DNA of 64,000 bases from the NCBI RefSeq assembly GCF_019749375.1, contig NZ_JACWFE010000022.1, positions 62,001 to 126,000 on the forward strand, in the 5' to 3' direction. Shown here in pieces: positions 28,555 through 38,597 of the stretch (positions within the stretch are counted from its first letter, which is position 1; each line of letters begins with the position of its first letter). The position numbers were made by a program, and so were the translations under genes. The notes under the pieces are model-generated. The model ran no database searches. It saw only the letters and a program-made list of their open reading frames with translations, and was not told the origin of the DNA. This stretch comes from Bacillus sp. S/N-304-OC-R1 (GTDB taxonomy: Bacteria > Bacillota > Bacilli > Bacillales > Cytobacillaceae).

Positions 28555-29766
28555 TTATTTTTTTCCTACTTGTAATGAAATTTCTCTAAAGATATCCGGC
28601 CAGCTATCTACATTTCCCATCGATTTACCCGTTCGTAAAATGACAATATTATTTTCTGGAGACATATATAGGAATTGACCATACTTTCCCATTGCAAAAA
28701 AGTCTAAACCACCTTTATTATTCGGTGTACTATACCACATGTATTTATATCCTATATTTTTATTTTCTAAAAATGATCCTTTATATTCATCCCTATTTAA
28801 CGGGAAGTCGCTTAATGTTGACTGTTTTATCCAATTTTCATTTACTACATGCTGTCCATTCCACTTTCCATTATGAAGTAACATGCTTCCAATCTTCACA
28901 AAATCAATTGCATTAAAATTAATACCGCTCTCCATCTTTTCAAAACGAGTTTCTTCACTGTCTAGACTCCATGAAGCATTATGTTCAGCTCCGATTTTGT
29001 TCCAAATTTTCTGTTCAAAATATTCCGCTACAGATTTTCCCGTACTTCGCTCCAGGATGATTCCAAGTAATAAAGGGTGATAATTGTTATAATGAAACTT
29101 ACCTTGGTATTTTTCCGTTAAATTGTTATGAGTCAACGCTAAATGACGTAAATCAGGCATATAATACGTCTTAGCATCGTCGCCAAACCAGATATTACCT
29201 TCCTCGTAGCTAATATTTGAACGCATCGAAAGTAAATCCTTAATTGTAATACTTTCCATACCTGTTCCTTTTAACTCGCTTATATAATCGGCAATAGACT
29301 GATTTACACTTTTAATAAAACCATCTTCAATCGCCATTCCAATTAATAGCGAATCTATTGATTTGGCCATTGAGAATGATGTATTAACCGTATCCTTGGC
29401 ATATCCGTTGAAATATTCTTCAAGCACTACCATGTCATTATGGACAATGATAAAAGAAGTCGTGTTTGTTTCCTGCAAAAAAACTTCCAATGATTTTAAT
29501 CTCCGTTCACCTCGATACATATAGTCAATGGACATAGATTTTAGCGATTCTTCTAAATTGTATTTGTAATAATAGGGCTGAGAGCTTTTTGGGATAATCC
29601 GCTCTGGAAATACTTTGTAATCCATTACATCAGAATTTCCATTTACAATCGTTCGAAAAACATATTGTGGAGAAAATATTAATGAGGAAACTATTACAAG
29701 AAGTACGGAACCTATCAGGGAAATTGTAAAAAAAATAAGTAATAGCTTGATAGTTTTCTTCTTCAT
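28555..29766 (-). CDS. Class C beta-lactamase-fold serine hydrolase, membrane-anchored
   Basis: 403 residues. One N-terminal transmembrane segment (residues 7-30), then an outside serine hydrolase domain with the nucleophile tetrad SMAK (FSMAKSIDSLL), the YxN-like motif FHYNNYHPLLLG and a late box near GKYGQFLYMSP. Members are esterases, D-amino-acid peptidases or beta-lactamase relatives. A secreted lipoprotein of the same fold lies at 35984. It is the only gene between att-like sites F and E. Confidence 0.83.
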   Translation of the reverse strand: MKKKTIKLLLIFFTISLIGSVLLVIVSSLIFSPQYVFRTIVNGNSDVMDYKVFPERIIPKSSQPYYYKYNLEESLKSMSIDYMYRGERRLKSLEVFLQETNTTSFIIVHNDMVVLEEYFNGYAKDTVNTSFSMAKSIDSLLIGMAIEDGFIKSVNQSIADYISELKGTGMESITIKDLLSMRSNISYEEGNIWFGDDAKTYYMPDLRHLALTHNNLTEKYQGKFHYNNYHPLLLGIILERSTGKSVAEYFEQKIWNKIGAEHNASWSLDSEETRFEKMESGINFNAIDFVKIGSMLLHNGKWNGQHVVNENWIKQSTLSDFPLNRDEYKGSFLENKNIGYKYMWYSTPNNKGGLDFFAMGKYGQFLYMSPENNIVILRTGKSMGNVDSWPDIFREISLQVGKK

Positions 29767-29939
29767 TTTACCTCCTTATTATCAAAAAATAATGTGTTGA
29801 AAAGTTATTATCTAATTCATTTTATTAAAAAAGGGGACAATATCTTCACATCGGAAAATATTGCCCTCATAAGTAAAATATATTATTAACTTTAAGTTAA
29901 ATATGCAATTGGACTTGATTATAAAATAAATAAACTTAT

Positions 29940-29958
29940 TTACTTTTGATAAGGTTCA
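29940..29958 (-). repeat. att-like site E
   Basis: TTACTTTTGATAAGGTTCA; leftward TGAACCTTATCAAAAGTAA, matching site D at most positions. Confidence 0.55.
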
Positions 29959-30107
29959 TTGCACTAGTTTAACCGTCAGTTTTTTCACAAAACTTTACCC
30001 TATGCAATGAAATGAGACACAAGAATCATCCCCTTGTTTCCGTGACAGATCGCTGTTTTCGATGATAAAATACAGGTGTGATTTGATTATAAGGGATGGT
30101 TGTTCTG

Positions 30108-31538
30108 ATGGAGATATTAGCAAAAACCGCAGCGTGTGAAAATGATTTGGAGCAACAATTTATCGAATGTAATGAGAACCTATTATTCGAGCGAATTAAG
30201 CATGTTTCCTACATGCTCATCTTCACCTATCCCTGTTTTTTTATTGTAGATTTTATCCTTTTGGCTAAACTGAACAACCCGATTTATAAATATATCCTTT
30301 CAACCGTTCATATCATAGGGCTATTGATCTCCTTTATCTTTTTTTTCCTCTATCGCCGTAGCAGGGACAACGCCAAAAGGCCGATCATTCTCACCTATTT
30401 ATTTCTATATTTGTTTCTAGGCGCCGTCTCTTCGATCAACAGTCAGCTTAATAACGGTAATATCTATGCATATATTATTATTCTCTTAGCAGCTGCTGTT
30501 ATTTTCCCGATTCAGCCGCGGCACCAGGCTGGCCTCATCACAGGAATTCATCTGCTTTTTATTACAGGGTTGTTCCTGCTTGAAAAAAATCACTTTTCGT
30601 TCCTATTTAAGATGGTGAATTCTACAGGTGCAGCTGTCATTTCATTTACGATTGCGTATGCTTTCTTTACATTTCGGAAAAGTAATTTTACAAACGAATG
30701 GAAGTTAAAGAAGAATGAAGAGAGCTTTCGCAGATTATTTCACATGAATCCTAATCCGTTGGTCCTTTTCAACCTTAAAACTGGCAACATTTTGCTCCTG
30801 AATCAGCAGGCCATCGAATACTTTCATTTGAAAAATAAAGACAGGACAAAGCTTGATGGATGGTTCATGCTAACTACGCCAGAGGAAAAACAAACGATAG
30901 TAAAATCACTCGAAGAACACCAGAGTTTAAAAAATTATATGGTCAAACATAAACAAAAATGGTCAATGCTCAATTTTGAACTGGTCAACTACTTAGGGGA
31001 GCGCTGTGTACTGATTGGAAGCACTGACATTACAGATTTGAAGGAAACGGAAGAAGAGCTTTATCATCATGCATCGCTTGACCCGCTTACCGGGGTCCTC
31101 AACAGAAGGCGAGGAATGGAAATCCTATCACAACACCTCATGGACGGAGCATCAGAATTCATCGTCTGCTATATTGATATAAACAATTTAAAAATGGTAA
31201 ATGACAGGTACGGACATTCTGCAGGCGATGACCTGATTAATGCCTGCTGCCAAACAATCAAAATCCATATCAGAGAGAAGGATGTCCTTTTCCGCCTTGG
31301 CGGTGATGAATTTATCATTCTATTTTTCGAACAACAAATGGACGTTGCACAGGCAATCTGGTCCAGCATTCAAAGTGACTTTCAGAATGTGGTTATAACT
31401 GGCGAAAGGCCCTATCCAATCTCTGCCAGCCACGGTTTGTATCAATATAAACCTGGAACCAACTTTAGCCCTGAAGAAATCCTTGAACTGGCGGACCAGG
31501 AAATGTATAAAGAAAAGTCTAAGCACAGAATAAACTAA
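30108..31538 (+). CDS. Membrane diguanylate cyclase with PAS and GGDEF domains
   Basis: About 476 residues from the ATG at 30108 (an in-frame ATG at 30096 sits too close to the AAGGG). Six hydrophobic segments form an N-terminal sensor (about residues 35-205), followed by a PAS-like segment (FRRLFHMNPNPLVLFNLKTGNI) and a GGDEF domain with intact RLGGDEF. The inhibitory RxxD site is present as REKD exactly five residues before GGDEF. It should make cyclic-di-GMP with product inhibition. Alone on its strand; terminator at 31567. Confidence 0.9.
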   Translation: MEILAKTAACENDLEQQFIECNENLLFERIKHVSYMLIFTYPCFFIVDFILLAKLNNPIYKYILSTVHIIGLLISFIFFFLYRRSRDNAKRPIILTYLFLYLFLGAVSSINSQLNNGNIYAYIIILLAAAVIFPIQPRHQAGLITGIHLLFITGLFLLEKNHFSFLFKMVNSTGAAVISFTIAYAFFTFRKSNFTNEWKLKKNEESFRRLFHMNPNPLVLFNLKTGNILLLNQQAIEYFHLKNKDRTKLDGWFMLTTPEEKQTIVKSLEEHQSLKNYMVKHKQKWSMLNFELVNYLGERCVLIGSTDITDLKETEEELYHHASLDPLTGVLNRRRGMEILSQHLMDGASEFIVCYIDINNLKMVNDRYGHSAGDDLINACCQTIKIHIREKDVLFRLGGDEFIILFFEQQMDVAQAIWSSIQSDFQNVVITGERPYPISASHGLYQYKPGTNFSPEEILELADQEMYKEKSKHRIN

Positions 31539-31566
31539 ATGGCCATAACTAGACAGTCACAGCCAG

Positions 31567-31609
31567 AAAAGTCCCTCACTAAAACAGAAAAGTAGTGAGG
31601 GACTTTTTC
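31567..31609. terminator. Bidirectional terminator
   Basis: AAAAGTCCCTCACT ... AGTGAGGGACTTTTT, a 14-bp stem between convergent cyclase and aminopeptidase genes. Confidence 0.9.
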
Positions 31610-31647
31610 TTCTTTATAAATTTATACTACTTGCACAACAATACCTT

Positions 31648-33423
31648 TTATATTTCCCTAGTTTCTTCCCTTAGCCATGCTCTCTCTTCTTCATTTAAAT
31701 AAGGAGCTAGCTTTGTGTATACCTCTTGATGATAATTGTTTAACCATTGTTTTTCACTGTTTGTTAACATTTCTTTACTAATACCTGCTAAATCAATCGG
31801 ACAATATGTGATTGCTTCAAACTTCATAAATTGACCAAACTCTGTTTTCTCGTCTTCAACTACTACCATCATATTTTCTATTCTAATTCCATATTTTCCT
31901 TCAAGGTATATTCCTGGTTCATTCGTAATAATCATGCCTTTTTCTAATTTTACATGATTATTATTCCGTATGCTTTGTGGCCCTTCATGAACATTCAAGA
32001 AAAAACCTACCCCATGTCCTGTCCCGCATTTATAGTCCAGACCATACTGCCAAATTGGCTGTCTTGCTAAAACATCTAAGTTAGAACCTGTTGCTCCGTA
32101 TAAATATTTTACTGAGCTTAATGCAATAAATCCTTTTAACACCAAAGTAAAATCTCTTTTTTGTTCATCGGTAAGTTTTCCTAAAACTATCGTTCGTGTA
32201 ATATCTGTTGTTCCATCATAATACTGTCCGCCTGAATCTATTAAAAAAAGACCTTCATTCTTAAGGGTATATTGCGTTGCTTTATTGGCCTTATAATGCA
32301 TCATCGCAGCATGTTCTTTATAACCTGCTATCGTATCAAAGCTAGGACCAACAAATCCTTCCTGCTCTCTTCTGAAATCTTCTAATCTTTCTTCTGCCGT
32401 AATCTCTGTAATTTCTTCTTTATCTACAAAATTTTTTAGCCATTTTATAAATTTCACCATGGCTAAACCATCTTTTATTTCACACCATTTTAAATTTTTT
32501 ATCTCTACTTCATTTTTAATAGCTTTTAAATTAGTCGTGATTTCAGGACTTTCAATTTTCTCTGTATGACTGTTAATGGCATTATATAAGCTGATATTTG
32601 TTTTATTCGCATCTAAAATAACTGCCTCTCCTCTTGGAAGATTTTCTAAGAAGGTTTTTATTTCTTGATGCTCTTTTAACTCGATTCCTTCAGCCTCTAG
32701 TTCTAATTTAACAAAAGAGGGAACCTTGCTAGAATCAATAAATAAATAACATTTATGCTCTGCTACGATTACATTAACTATTGCAACTGGATTGTTAGGC
32801 ACATCGGCCCCTCTTATATTCAAAAGCCATGCAATGTCATCAAGGGAAGATAAAATATAATAATTTGCTCCCTTATTTTTCATTTCTTCTCTTACTTCAT
32901 TTAATTTTTCTACTCGTGATTTGCCTGCATATTTTACGTCATGAGTAAAAATCGGTCCTTTAGGGATCTCCGGTCTATCTTCCCACAGATCACCAATTAA
33001 ATCTTGGTTCATTTTTAATCCGATTCTCTTTCCCTTTAGATCTTCTTCTATCTTTTTAACCATATTGATTGAAAAAACATTTCCATCAAAGCCCACAATG
33101 CTTCCTTCTTTAAGAACATCTGCTAGCCATTCTGAATAAAATGGTACCCCTGGATCCGCCATTCTAAATAATCTGATTCCTGAATTCTCAAGCTGCTTTT
33201 CTGCTTGAATATAATATCTGCCATCTGTCCATAACCCAGCATCCTCTAATGTAATAACGACAGTACCCGCAGACCCTGTAAACCCTGATATCCATTGTCT
33301 ACTTTTCCAATGTTCCGCTACATATTCACTCTGATGTGCATCAAAACTGGGAATGATATAAGCATCCATTTGATTTTCTTTCATTAGCTGTCTTAACTTT
33401 TCGACCCTATCCTTGATATTCAT
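31648..33423 (-). CDS. Aminopeptidase P family protein (Xaa-Pro aminopeptidase, M24B)
   Basis: 591 residues starting at the ATG at 33423, which has a GGAGG 9 nt upstream; 17 further upstream codons are not needed. Two creatinase-like N-terminal domains precede the pita-bread catalytic domain. Metal ligands are visible in LIDSGGQYYDGTTDITRT (two Asp), GTGHGVGFFLNVHEGPQ (His) and NEPGIYLEGKYGIRIENM (two Glu). It removes N-terminal residues before proline and resembles the long three-domain form. Single gene, divergent from the MFS gene. Confidence 0.9.
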   Translation of the reverse strand: MNIKDRVEKLRQLMKENQMDAYIIPSFDAHQSEYVAEHWKSRQWISGFTGSAGTVVITLEDAGLWTDGRYYIQAEKQLENSGIRLFRMADPGVPFYSEWLADVLKEGSIVGFDGNVFSINMVKKIEEDLKGKRIGLKMNQDLIGDLWEDRPEIPKGPIFTHDVKYAGKSRVEKLNEVREEMKNKGANYYILSSLDDIAWLLNIRGADVPNNPVAIVNVIVAEHKCYLFIDSSKVPSFVKLELEAEGIELKEHQEIKTFLENLPRGEAVILDANKTNISLYNAINSHTEKIESPEITTNLKAIKNEVEIKNLKWCEIKDGLAMVKFIKWLKNFVDKEEITEITAEERLEDFRREQEGFVGPSFDTIAGYKEHAAMMHYKANKATQYTLKNEGLFLIDSGGQYYDGTTDITRTIVLGKLTDEQKRDFTLVLKGFIALSSVKYLYGATGSNLDVLARQPIWQYGLDYKCGTGHGVGFFLNVHEGPQSIRNNNHVKLEKGMIITNEPGIYLEGKYGIRIENMMVVVEDEKTEFGQFMKFEAITYCPIDLAGISKEMLTNSEKQWLNNYHQEVYTKLAPYLNEEERAWLREETREI

Positions 33424-33569
33424 TACTAATACCTCCATTTTCCTTAAAACTAAATTCTTTAATTTCACGACCATATAGCCATATGGCTAATACTATACTA
33501 AAAATATTTTATGGTATGATGTTTAGGTTGTATATATACTATTTAACACAATTAAGAAAAGAGGTATTT

Positions 33570-34763
33570 ATGCACCCTACAACATTATCCAAGCAACATT
33601 GGCTGCTCATCTTCACACTTTCATTATTAACGTTTGTTCTGGGAACAAGTGAATTTGTTATTGTTGGCATTTTAACAGATATTTCTTCAAGCCTTCATAT
33701 TACAAATGCTAAAGCAGGCACGCTCGTTTCTGCGTTTGCCATTACGTTCGCCATCGCTACGCCACTAGTGATGTCCGCAACAAGCCATTTTCCAAAGCGT
33801 AAATGGATGTTGTTTTTAATAGGAACTTTTATCGTCTTGAATGCTTTGTGCGTAATTTCGACAAGCTACATCATGCTCCTTGGACTTCGGATTTTGAAGG
33901 CAATTGTAACAGGAGTATTAATCTCTCTAGCTATGATTGTTGCAAGTGAAACGATGCCGATTGAAAAAAGAGGACTTGCTATATCATTCGTTTTTGGTGG
34001 TTTCACACTTGCCAATGTTGTTGGTGTGCCAATTGGTACTGTCCTCGCTGGATGGTACGGCTGGAATGCCACTTTCATGCTAACTACTCTCCTAGGTGTT
34101 TTGGCATTTTGGGCATCCTTTTTCATGTTGCCTACTAAACTTAGCCAAATTCGTAGTTCGATACAGGATCAGTTTTCTTTATTAACCAATCCTAGAATTT
34201 TGATGGCATTTTTCATCCCCGCACTTGGTTTTGGTGCAACTTATACTGTCTTTACGTATCTTGTTCCTATCTTGAAGGGAATTGGCGCACCAAATCAATC
34301 AATCAGTATTATTTTATTTGGTTACGGATTTATCTCGATTTTCAGCAACATCCTTGCTGGAAAAATTGCCAGCTACAATGCTATCGGTCGTCTTCGTTTT
34401 GTTTTTCTCATTCAGGCAGTTGTTCTGACAAGTTTATTTTGGACGACAAATCATTTCATTTTAGGACTAATAAATATTGGCTTCATGTCATTAATGGCCA
34501 TTCTCTTAACAACATCTACTCAGCTTTACTTAATAGACCTTGCCGGAATTTATCAGCCTAAAGCTACAGGACTCGCTGCTTCACTTATGCCAGTGGCAAG
34601 TAACGTAGGTATCGCCTTTGGTTCTGCTTTAGGTGGAATTGTATACCATCAAGGAAATTTAATGAATGTAGCATGGGTCGGTGGTTCAGTTGCTGTCTGT
34701 GCAAGTCTGCTAACTTTCTACAGTTATTTTTTAGACCAAAAAAAGAAATCAGCAGAAAAATAA
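33570..34763 (+). CDS. MFS transporter, DHA1 (AraJ/YdhP-like) group
   Basis: 397 residues from the ATG at 33570 (AAAGAGGTATTT upstream); the frame is open 29 codons further but without a ribosome site. Twelve hydrophobic segments and the signature LTFVLGTSEFVIVGILTDIS of the AraJ/YdhP sugar-efflux or drug-efflux DHA1 transporters; the loop SHFPKRKWML is the motif A region. Substrate unknown. It converges on deoD across a hairpin. Confidence 0.88.
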   Translation: MHPTTLSKQHWLLIFTLSLLTFVLGTSEFVIVGILTDISSSLHITNAKAGTLVSAFAITFAIATPLVMSATSHFPKRKWMLFLIGTFIVLNALCVISTSYIMLLGLRILKAIVTGVLISLAMIVASETMPIEKRGLAISFVFGGFTLANVVGVPIGTVLAGWYGWNATFMLTTLLGVLAFWASFFMLPTKLSQIRSSIQDQFSLLTNPRILMAFFIPALGFGATYTVFTYLVPILKGIGAPNQSISIILFGYGFISIFSNILAGKIASYNAIGRLRFVFLIQAVVLTSLFWTTNHFILGLINIGFMSLMAILLTTSTQLYLIDLAGIYQPKATGLAASLMPVASNVGIAFGSALGGIVYHQGNLMNVAWVGGSVAVCASLLTFYSYFLDQKKKSAEK

Positions 34764-34805
34764 TAGGAGCAATTATAGATTCTTTAGTTGAAATACAATT
34801 GAAAA

Positions 34806-34848
34806 AAAGAAGTATCAAGGACGTTTAGTTAGTCTTTGATACTTCTTT
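34806..34848. terminator. Bidirectional hairpin between MFS gene and deoD
   Basis: AAAGAAGTATCAAGGAC ... GTCTTTGATACTTCTTT, a 17-bp stem with one G-T pair and A/T tracts on both sides. The same stem words occur near the 3' end of the recombinase gene (51584-51622). Confidence 0.8.
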
Positions 34849-34902
34849 AATAAAGTAGACTATTTGCTTTCTATAAGTAATACCTCATATGAATCCCATT
34901 AC

Positions 34903-35619
34903 TTATACTAAATCTAAAGCTATTTCCACCATCTTTGTAAAAGAAGTTTGTCTCTCTTCTTGTGTTGTTTGTTCATGTGTAATCATATGGTCACTTACTG
35001 TTAAGATTGTTAATGCTTTAGCTCCAGCACTAGCAGCATTTAAATATAAACTTGTCGTTTCCATTTCTTCCGCTAATATTCCCATCTTAGCCCACTTTTC
35101 TGTTGCAGTTACATCAGCATTATAGAAAACATCACTAGATAGTACATTTCCTACATGAGCCTTATAATTCTTTTCATCAGCTATTTTCTTAGCTTTCTCT
35201 AATAATTCATAAGAGGCTGTAATTGGAAATTGACCTGGAAGATTAAATTGATGTGCAAAATTTGAATTTGTTGCTGCTCCCATAGCAAGAATAATATCAT
35301 ATAACTTAATATCATTTTGCATAGCCCCACATGAACCTATACGAATTAAATTTTTTACTCCAAAAATATTAATTAGTTCCCATGAATAAATCGCCATGCT
35401 TGGCGCCCCCATACCGGTACCCATAACAGAAACATTCTTTCCTTTATATTCGCCTGTGTATCCCAGCATGCCTCTAATTTCATTAAAAAGAACAGGTTTT
35501 TCTAAAAAGTTTTCAGCTATAAACTTTGCACGAAGTGGATCTCCTGGTAAAAGTATAGTTTCTGCTATTTCTACTCCATTTGGCTTAATATGTGGTGTTT
35601 CTTTTAATTCATTTTTCAT
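34903..35619 (-). CDS. deoD: Purine-nucleoside phosphorylase, DeoD type
   Basis: 238 residues, the family's normal length. Recognisable blocks are ETILLPGDPLRAKFIAENFL, MGTGMGAPSMAIYSWELI, LIRIGSCGAMQ, MEMETTSLYL (here EEMETTSLYLNAA) and the catalytic Asp in TVSDHMITHE. It splits purine (deoxy)nucleosides to base and (deoxy)ribose-1-phosphate. It stands apart from other deo genes; being within the att-bounded zone, it may be an accessory copy. Confidence 0.95.
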   Translation of the reverse strand: MKNELKETPHIKPNGVEIAETILLPGDPLRAKFIAENFLEKPVLFNEIRGMLGYTGEYKGKNVSVMGTGMGAPSMAIYSWELINIFGVKNLIRIGSCGAMQNDIKLYDIILAMGAATNSNFAHQFNLPGQFPITASYELLEKAKKIADEKNYKAHVGNVLSSDVFYNADVTATEKWAKMGILAEEMETTSLYLNAASAGAKALTILTVSDHMITHEQTTQEERQTSFTKMVEIALDLV

Positions 35620-35983
35620 TTGATTCTCTCCTTAACATCTTTATATTATTGTTAAACTATATCTTTTGTAATTTAAGGATTTTATATTTATATGTGACTT
35701 TTCTTTATTTAAATTTATGGTCTAGACATTGATAGCTCCCTGCTATAAGAGCAATTTACTTTAATTAGAAACATATCTCCAACGTCAAAGTAAAGCGCAG
35801 GTTGAAACAAAAGGACTTATCCCCCAAATTAGAGGAGAAGCTCCCTTGCTCTTGTCTATTTTTGCTCTTTTTCAATTCTATACAGTCTTAGATTAAGGTC
35901 AATGACGGCAGATACATCATAATAGGACATATGGTATAATCAAATCCGAGAATTCTGAATAACGAAAAAAAGAGGAGGAAGGC
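35620..35983. other. Non-coding gap
   Basis: AT-rich, separating divergent deoD and the serine hydrolase lipoprotein. No ORF or clear structured element was recognised. GAGGAGGAAGGC before 35984 is the ribosome site of the next gene. Confidence 0.5.
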
Positions 35984-37183
35984 ATGATTAAAAATGCAAT
36001 TTATATTGTGTTCGCACTGGGAATCTTAAGTGGCTGCACAGCAACGACAGTGGAAAATAAAAATAAATCAGAAGAGGCTGTCGAATCCGTTAAAAATGGA
36101 ATAGTAGATGGAAAAATACCAGAAAAATTAGAGTCCTATTGGCCAACAACGGATTGGAGAACGAGTTTACCTGAACAACAAGGAATTAGCTCAAGCAAAC
36201 TTGCAGATTTATTTGAAAGTCTGGAAAAGAAAACAAATCTCTTAGCTGGATTGATTATTATTAGGAATGGTTATATTGTTGCAGAGCATTATCCGAACCC
36301 TGCATATAAGCAAGATACTAAACATGAAATTAATTCAGTCACGAAGAGTATCATGTCTGCTGTGACGGGAGTTGCTATTAATGAAGGGTACATTAAAAGC
36401 GTGGATGATCGGATATTTGATTACTTTCCTAACCGAACAGTGGCAAATATGGACGAACATAAAAAAAACTTAACGGTAAAGGATTTTTTAATGATGACGT
36501 CTGGTTTGGATTGGGGAGAGCTTGATAAGGAGAGATACAAACAACTTTGGGCTGATTTTGAATCCACTAAAGATACTGTACAATTTGTGCTTGATAAACC
36601 TACGGATCCAAAGTTAATTGATAAGTTTGATTACAACACTGGTTTATCACATATATTATCAGCTATTGTTCAACAAACCACAGGTAAGAAAACAGCTGAA
36701 TATGCCCAAGAGAAAATCTTTAACAAAATTGGTATAACAACTGCGGTATGGCGTGAAACGCAAGGTGTGAATAAAGGTGGATATAGCATGGAAATGACTC
36801 CTCGAGATATGGCTAGATTTGGATATTTATATATGAATGAAGGTGAATGGGATGGTGAGCAAATCATTCCGAAAGAGTGGGTTCAGACGTCCATGAGTGA
36901 ATTAGTTCCTACAGGAGTCACTGGAGGGGAACATTATGGCTATTATTTCTGGATTACTACAACTAAAGATGGTTATAAAGAAATATCAGCCATGGGAGAT
37001 AGAGGGCAATATATTATTATGGTTCCTGAACTAGATCTACTTGTCATTCAAACATCAGGAGCTTATCTAAATACTGATATTTACGAAGATTATATCTACC
37101 CAGCCGTAGTGGCTTCAGAACCGATTCCCGTCGATGCAGAAGGAAATAAACGCTTGAAAAAATCAATGAAAAATAGTTTTTAA
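35984..37183 (+). CDS. Class C beta-lactamase-fold serine hydrolase, lipoprotein
   Basis: 399 residues. The signal peptide ends in a lipobox (LSGC, Cys18), so the mature protein is attached to the membrane outside the cell. The hydrolase domain has the nucleophile tetrad SVTK (NSVTKSIMSAV), the YN motif DYNTGLSHIL and the third-box region MGDRGQYIIMVP. Related to 6-aminohexanoate-dimer hydrolases and esterases of this fold rather than true beta-lactamases. A similar hydrolase lies at 28555 in the next att-bounded segment. Confidence 0.87.
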   Translation: MIKNAIYIVFALGILSGCTATTVENKNKSEEAVESVKNGIVDGKIPEKLESYWPTTDWRTSLPEQQGISSSKLADLFESLEKKTNLLAGLIIIRNGYIVAEHYPNPAYKQDTKHEINSVTKSIMSAVTGVAINEGYIKSVDDRIFDYFPNRTVANMDEHKKNLTVKDFLMMTSGLDWGELDKERYKQLWADFESTKDTVQFVLDKPTDPKLIDKFDYNTGLSHILSAIVQQTTGKKTAEYAQEKIFNKIGITTAVWRETQGVNKGGYSMEMTPRDMARFGYLYMNEGEWDGEQIIPKEWVQTSMSELVPTGVTGGEHYGYYFWITTTKDGYKEISAMGDRGQYIIMVPELDLLVIQTSGAYLNTDIYEDYIYPAVVASEPIPVDAEGNKRLKKSMKNSF

Positions 37184-37331
37184 TAAAGGATTACAGGGTA
37201 TAGCATTCTTTAAAACTGCTGATTTTTTGAAGCAAAAAGACAAACCGGAGCCATCTGCGGGTGAATAAGGGTAAAGGGCTGTAAGGAAGCGACCTGATTT
37301 CATTTCCTATAGGTTCAAACGAAAGAAAAAT

Positions 37332-37374
37332 AAAGGGAAGGTTCTCGATTCAAAACACGAGAACATCTCCCTTT
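37332..37374. terminator. Terminator hairpin
   Basis: AAAGGGAAGGTTCTCG with CGAGAACATCTCCCTTT, an imperfect 16-bp stem between convergent genes. Confidence 0.75.
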
Positions 37375-37394
37375 CGCCAACATAACTTATCATG

Positions 37395-38360
37395 TTATGG
37401 TCTTAATAAAATTTTCCCTGTGCTTTTGCGGCTTTCTAGAAAACGATGCGCTTTGCCGCCATCTCGCAGTGCAAATACCGTAGGCTCAGATACCGTTACT
37501 TTCCCCTCTTCCATCCAGCGGAATAACTCGGCTGAACGTGCTGCCCGTTCCTCACGGGAAGTAAGGACATTCCAAAGATCCCCACCAGTCAAAGTCTTTG
37601 ACGAATCCATCAACATTCTTGGGTCAACTGGAGAAGGGTCGCCCCCTGCCATTCCAAAAAATACGACCGTTCCCCCAATGCGAGTTGCTGCAAAACTGTC
37701 TTCGAGCGTGGAACCTACTGAGTCATAGACTACATCCACACCTTTTCCGCTTGTCGCCTCTAGAACCTTTCTCTTCCAATCATCCGAGTACAAGAAAACC
37801 TGATCCGCTCCTGCTTTCTTAGCTGCAGACGCCTTCTCAATAGAGGAGGTTAAACCAATGACCCTTCCACCGAGGAGCTTTGCAATTTGGACGAGCAGCT
37901 GACCAACGCCCCCTGCTGCCGCATGAACCAGAATTGTATCATCCTCCTTAACCGCATAACTATCTTTTGTTAAATAGTGGGCAGTCAAGCCTTGCAGCAA
38001 AACGGAAGCCGCCTCTTCAAATGAAATGGTCTCTGGAAGAGGAATAGCCTTTTCCATCGGAACAGCCACTAGTTCTGCGTTAGCATATGGGACATCAGCA
38101 AATGCAACAGGGTCGCCAACACTGATTCCTTGGACATTTGCTCCAGTCCTTTCAACGACTCCCGCACCTTCATAACCTAAAATAAATGGGGGATTCCCAG
38201 CTAGATGATAGTTCCCTTTTCTTCTATAAATATCTGCAAAATTCAATCCAATTGCTTTCATTCTTACTAATATTTCATCCGGCCCGATAATCGGATCCGC
38301 AATTTCAAGATATTCTAGTACTTCCGGTCCTCCGAATGTATTAAATACTAGTGCTTTCAA
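37395..38360 (-). CDS. Zinc-independent MDR quinone oxidoreductase (QOR-like)
   Basis: 321 residues. GroES-like N-terminus (EILVRMKAIGLNFADIYRRKGNY, PFILGYEGAGVVERTG) and a Rossmann domain with VHAAAGGVGQLLVQIAKLLGG. The LNFADIYRR block is typical of NADPH:quinone reductases of the QOR group. It lacks zinc-ligand Cys. Paralogous to the enzyme at 17711 but with different, more GC-rich codon use. It lies just inside att-like site D. Confidence 0.88.
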   Translation of the reverse strand: MKALVFNTFGGPEVLEYLEIADPIIGPDEILVRMKAIGLNFADIYRRKGNYHLAGNPPFILGYEGAGVVERTGANVQGISVGDPVAFADVPYANAELVAVPMEKAIPLPETISFEEAASVLLQGLTAHYLTKDSYAVKEDDTILVHAAAGGVGQLLVQIAKLLGGRVIGLTSSIEKASAAKKAGADQVFLYSDDWKRKVLEATSGKGVDVVYDSVGSTLEDSFAATRIGGTVVFFGMAGGDPSPVDPRMLMDSSKTLTGGDLWNVLTSREERAARSAELFRWMEEGKVTVSEPTVFALRDGGKAHRFLESRKSTGKILLRP

Positions 38361-38478
38361 ATGGACGACCCCCTCTTATATATTTTTTCGATACATTTTA
38401 ATATAATTTAATTACGATTGAAAATGCAAATCAGTCTCTCTCCTTTTGGAAGGATAGGGTGATTGATAAAAACCTCAT

Positions 38479-38500
38479 TTACTTATGATACGGTTCACCG
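38479..38500 (-). repeat. att-like site D
   Basis: ACTTATGATACGGTTCACCG preceded by CCTCATTT. Compared with site B it differs at 2 of 28 positions over the block from CCTCATTT onward. Leftward it reads as the rlmH end, GAACCGTATCATAAGTAA. Confidence 0.75.
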
Positions 38501-38597
38501 CACCTACTATACCAGCGGTTTTTTTATCAACTGCTGAAAAACATATTAAAAATTCATGATTAATAATGAATTTTTATGACCATTTATACATTAATGG

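Noticed and set aside
37395..38360. Foreign origin of the quinone oxidoreductase from its GC content
   Set aside because: It looks somewhat more GC-rich than its neighbours by eye, but no computation was possible and one gene's composition is weak evidence.
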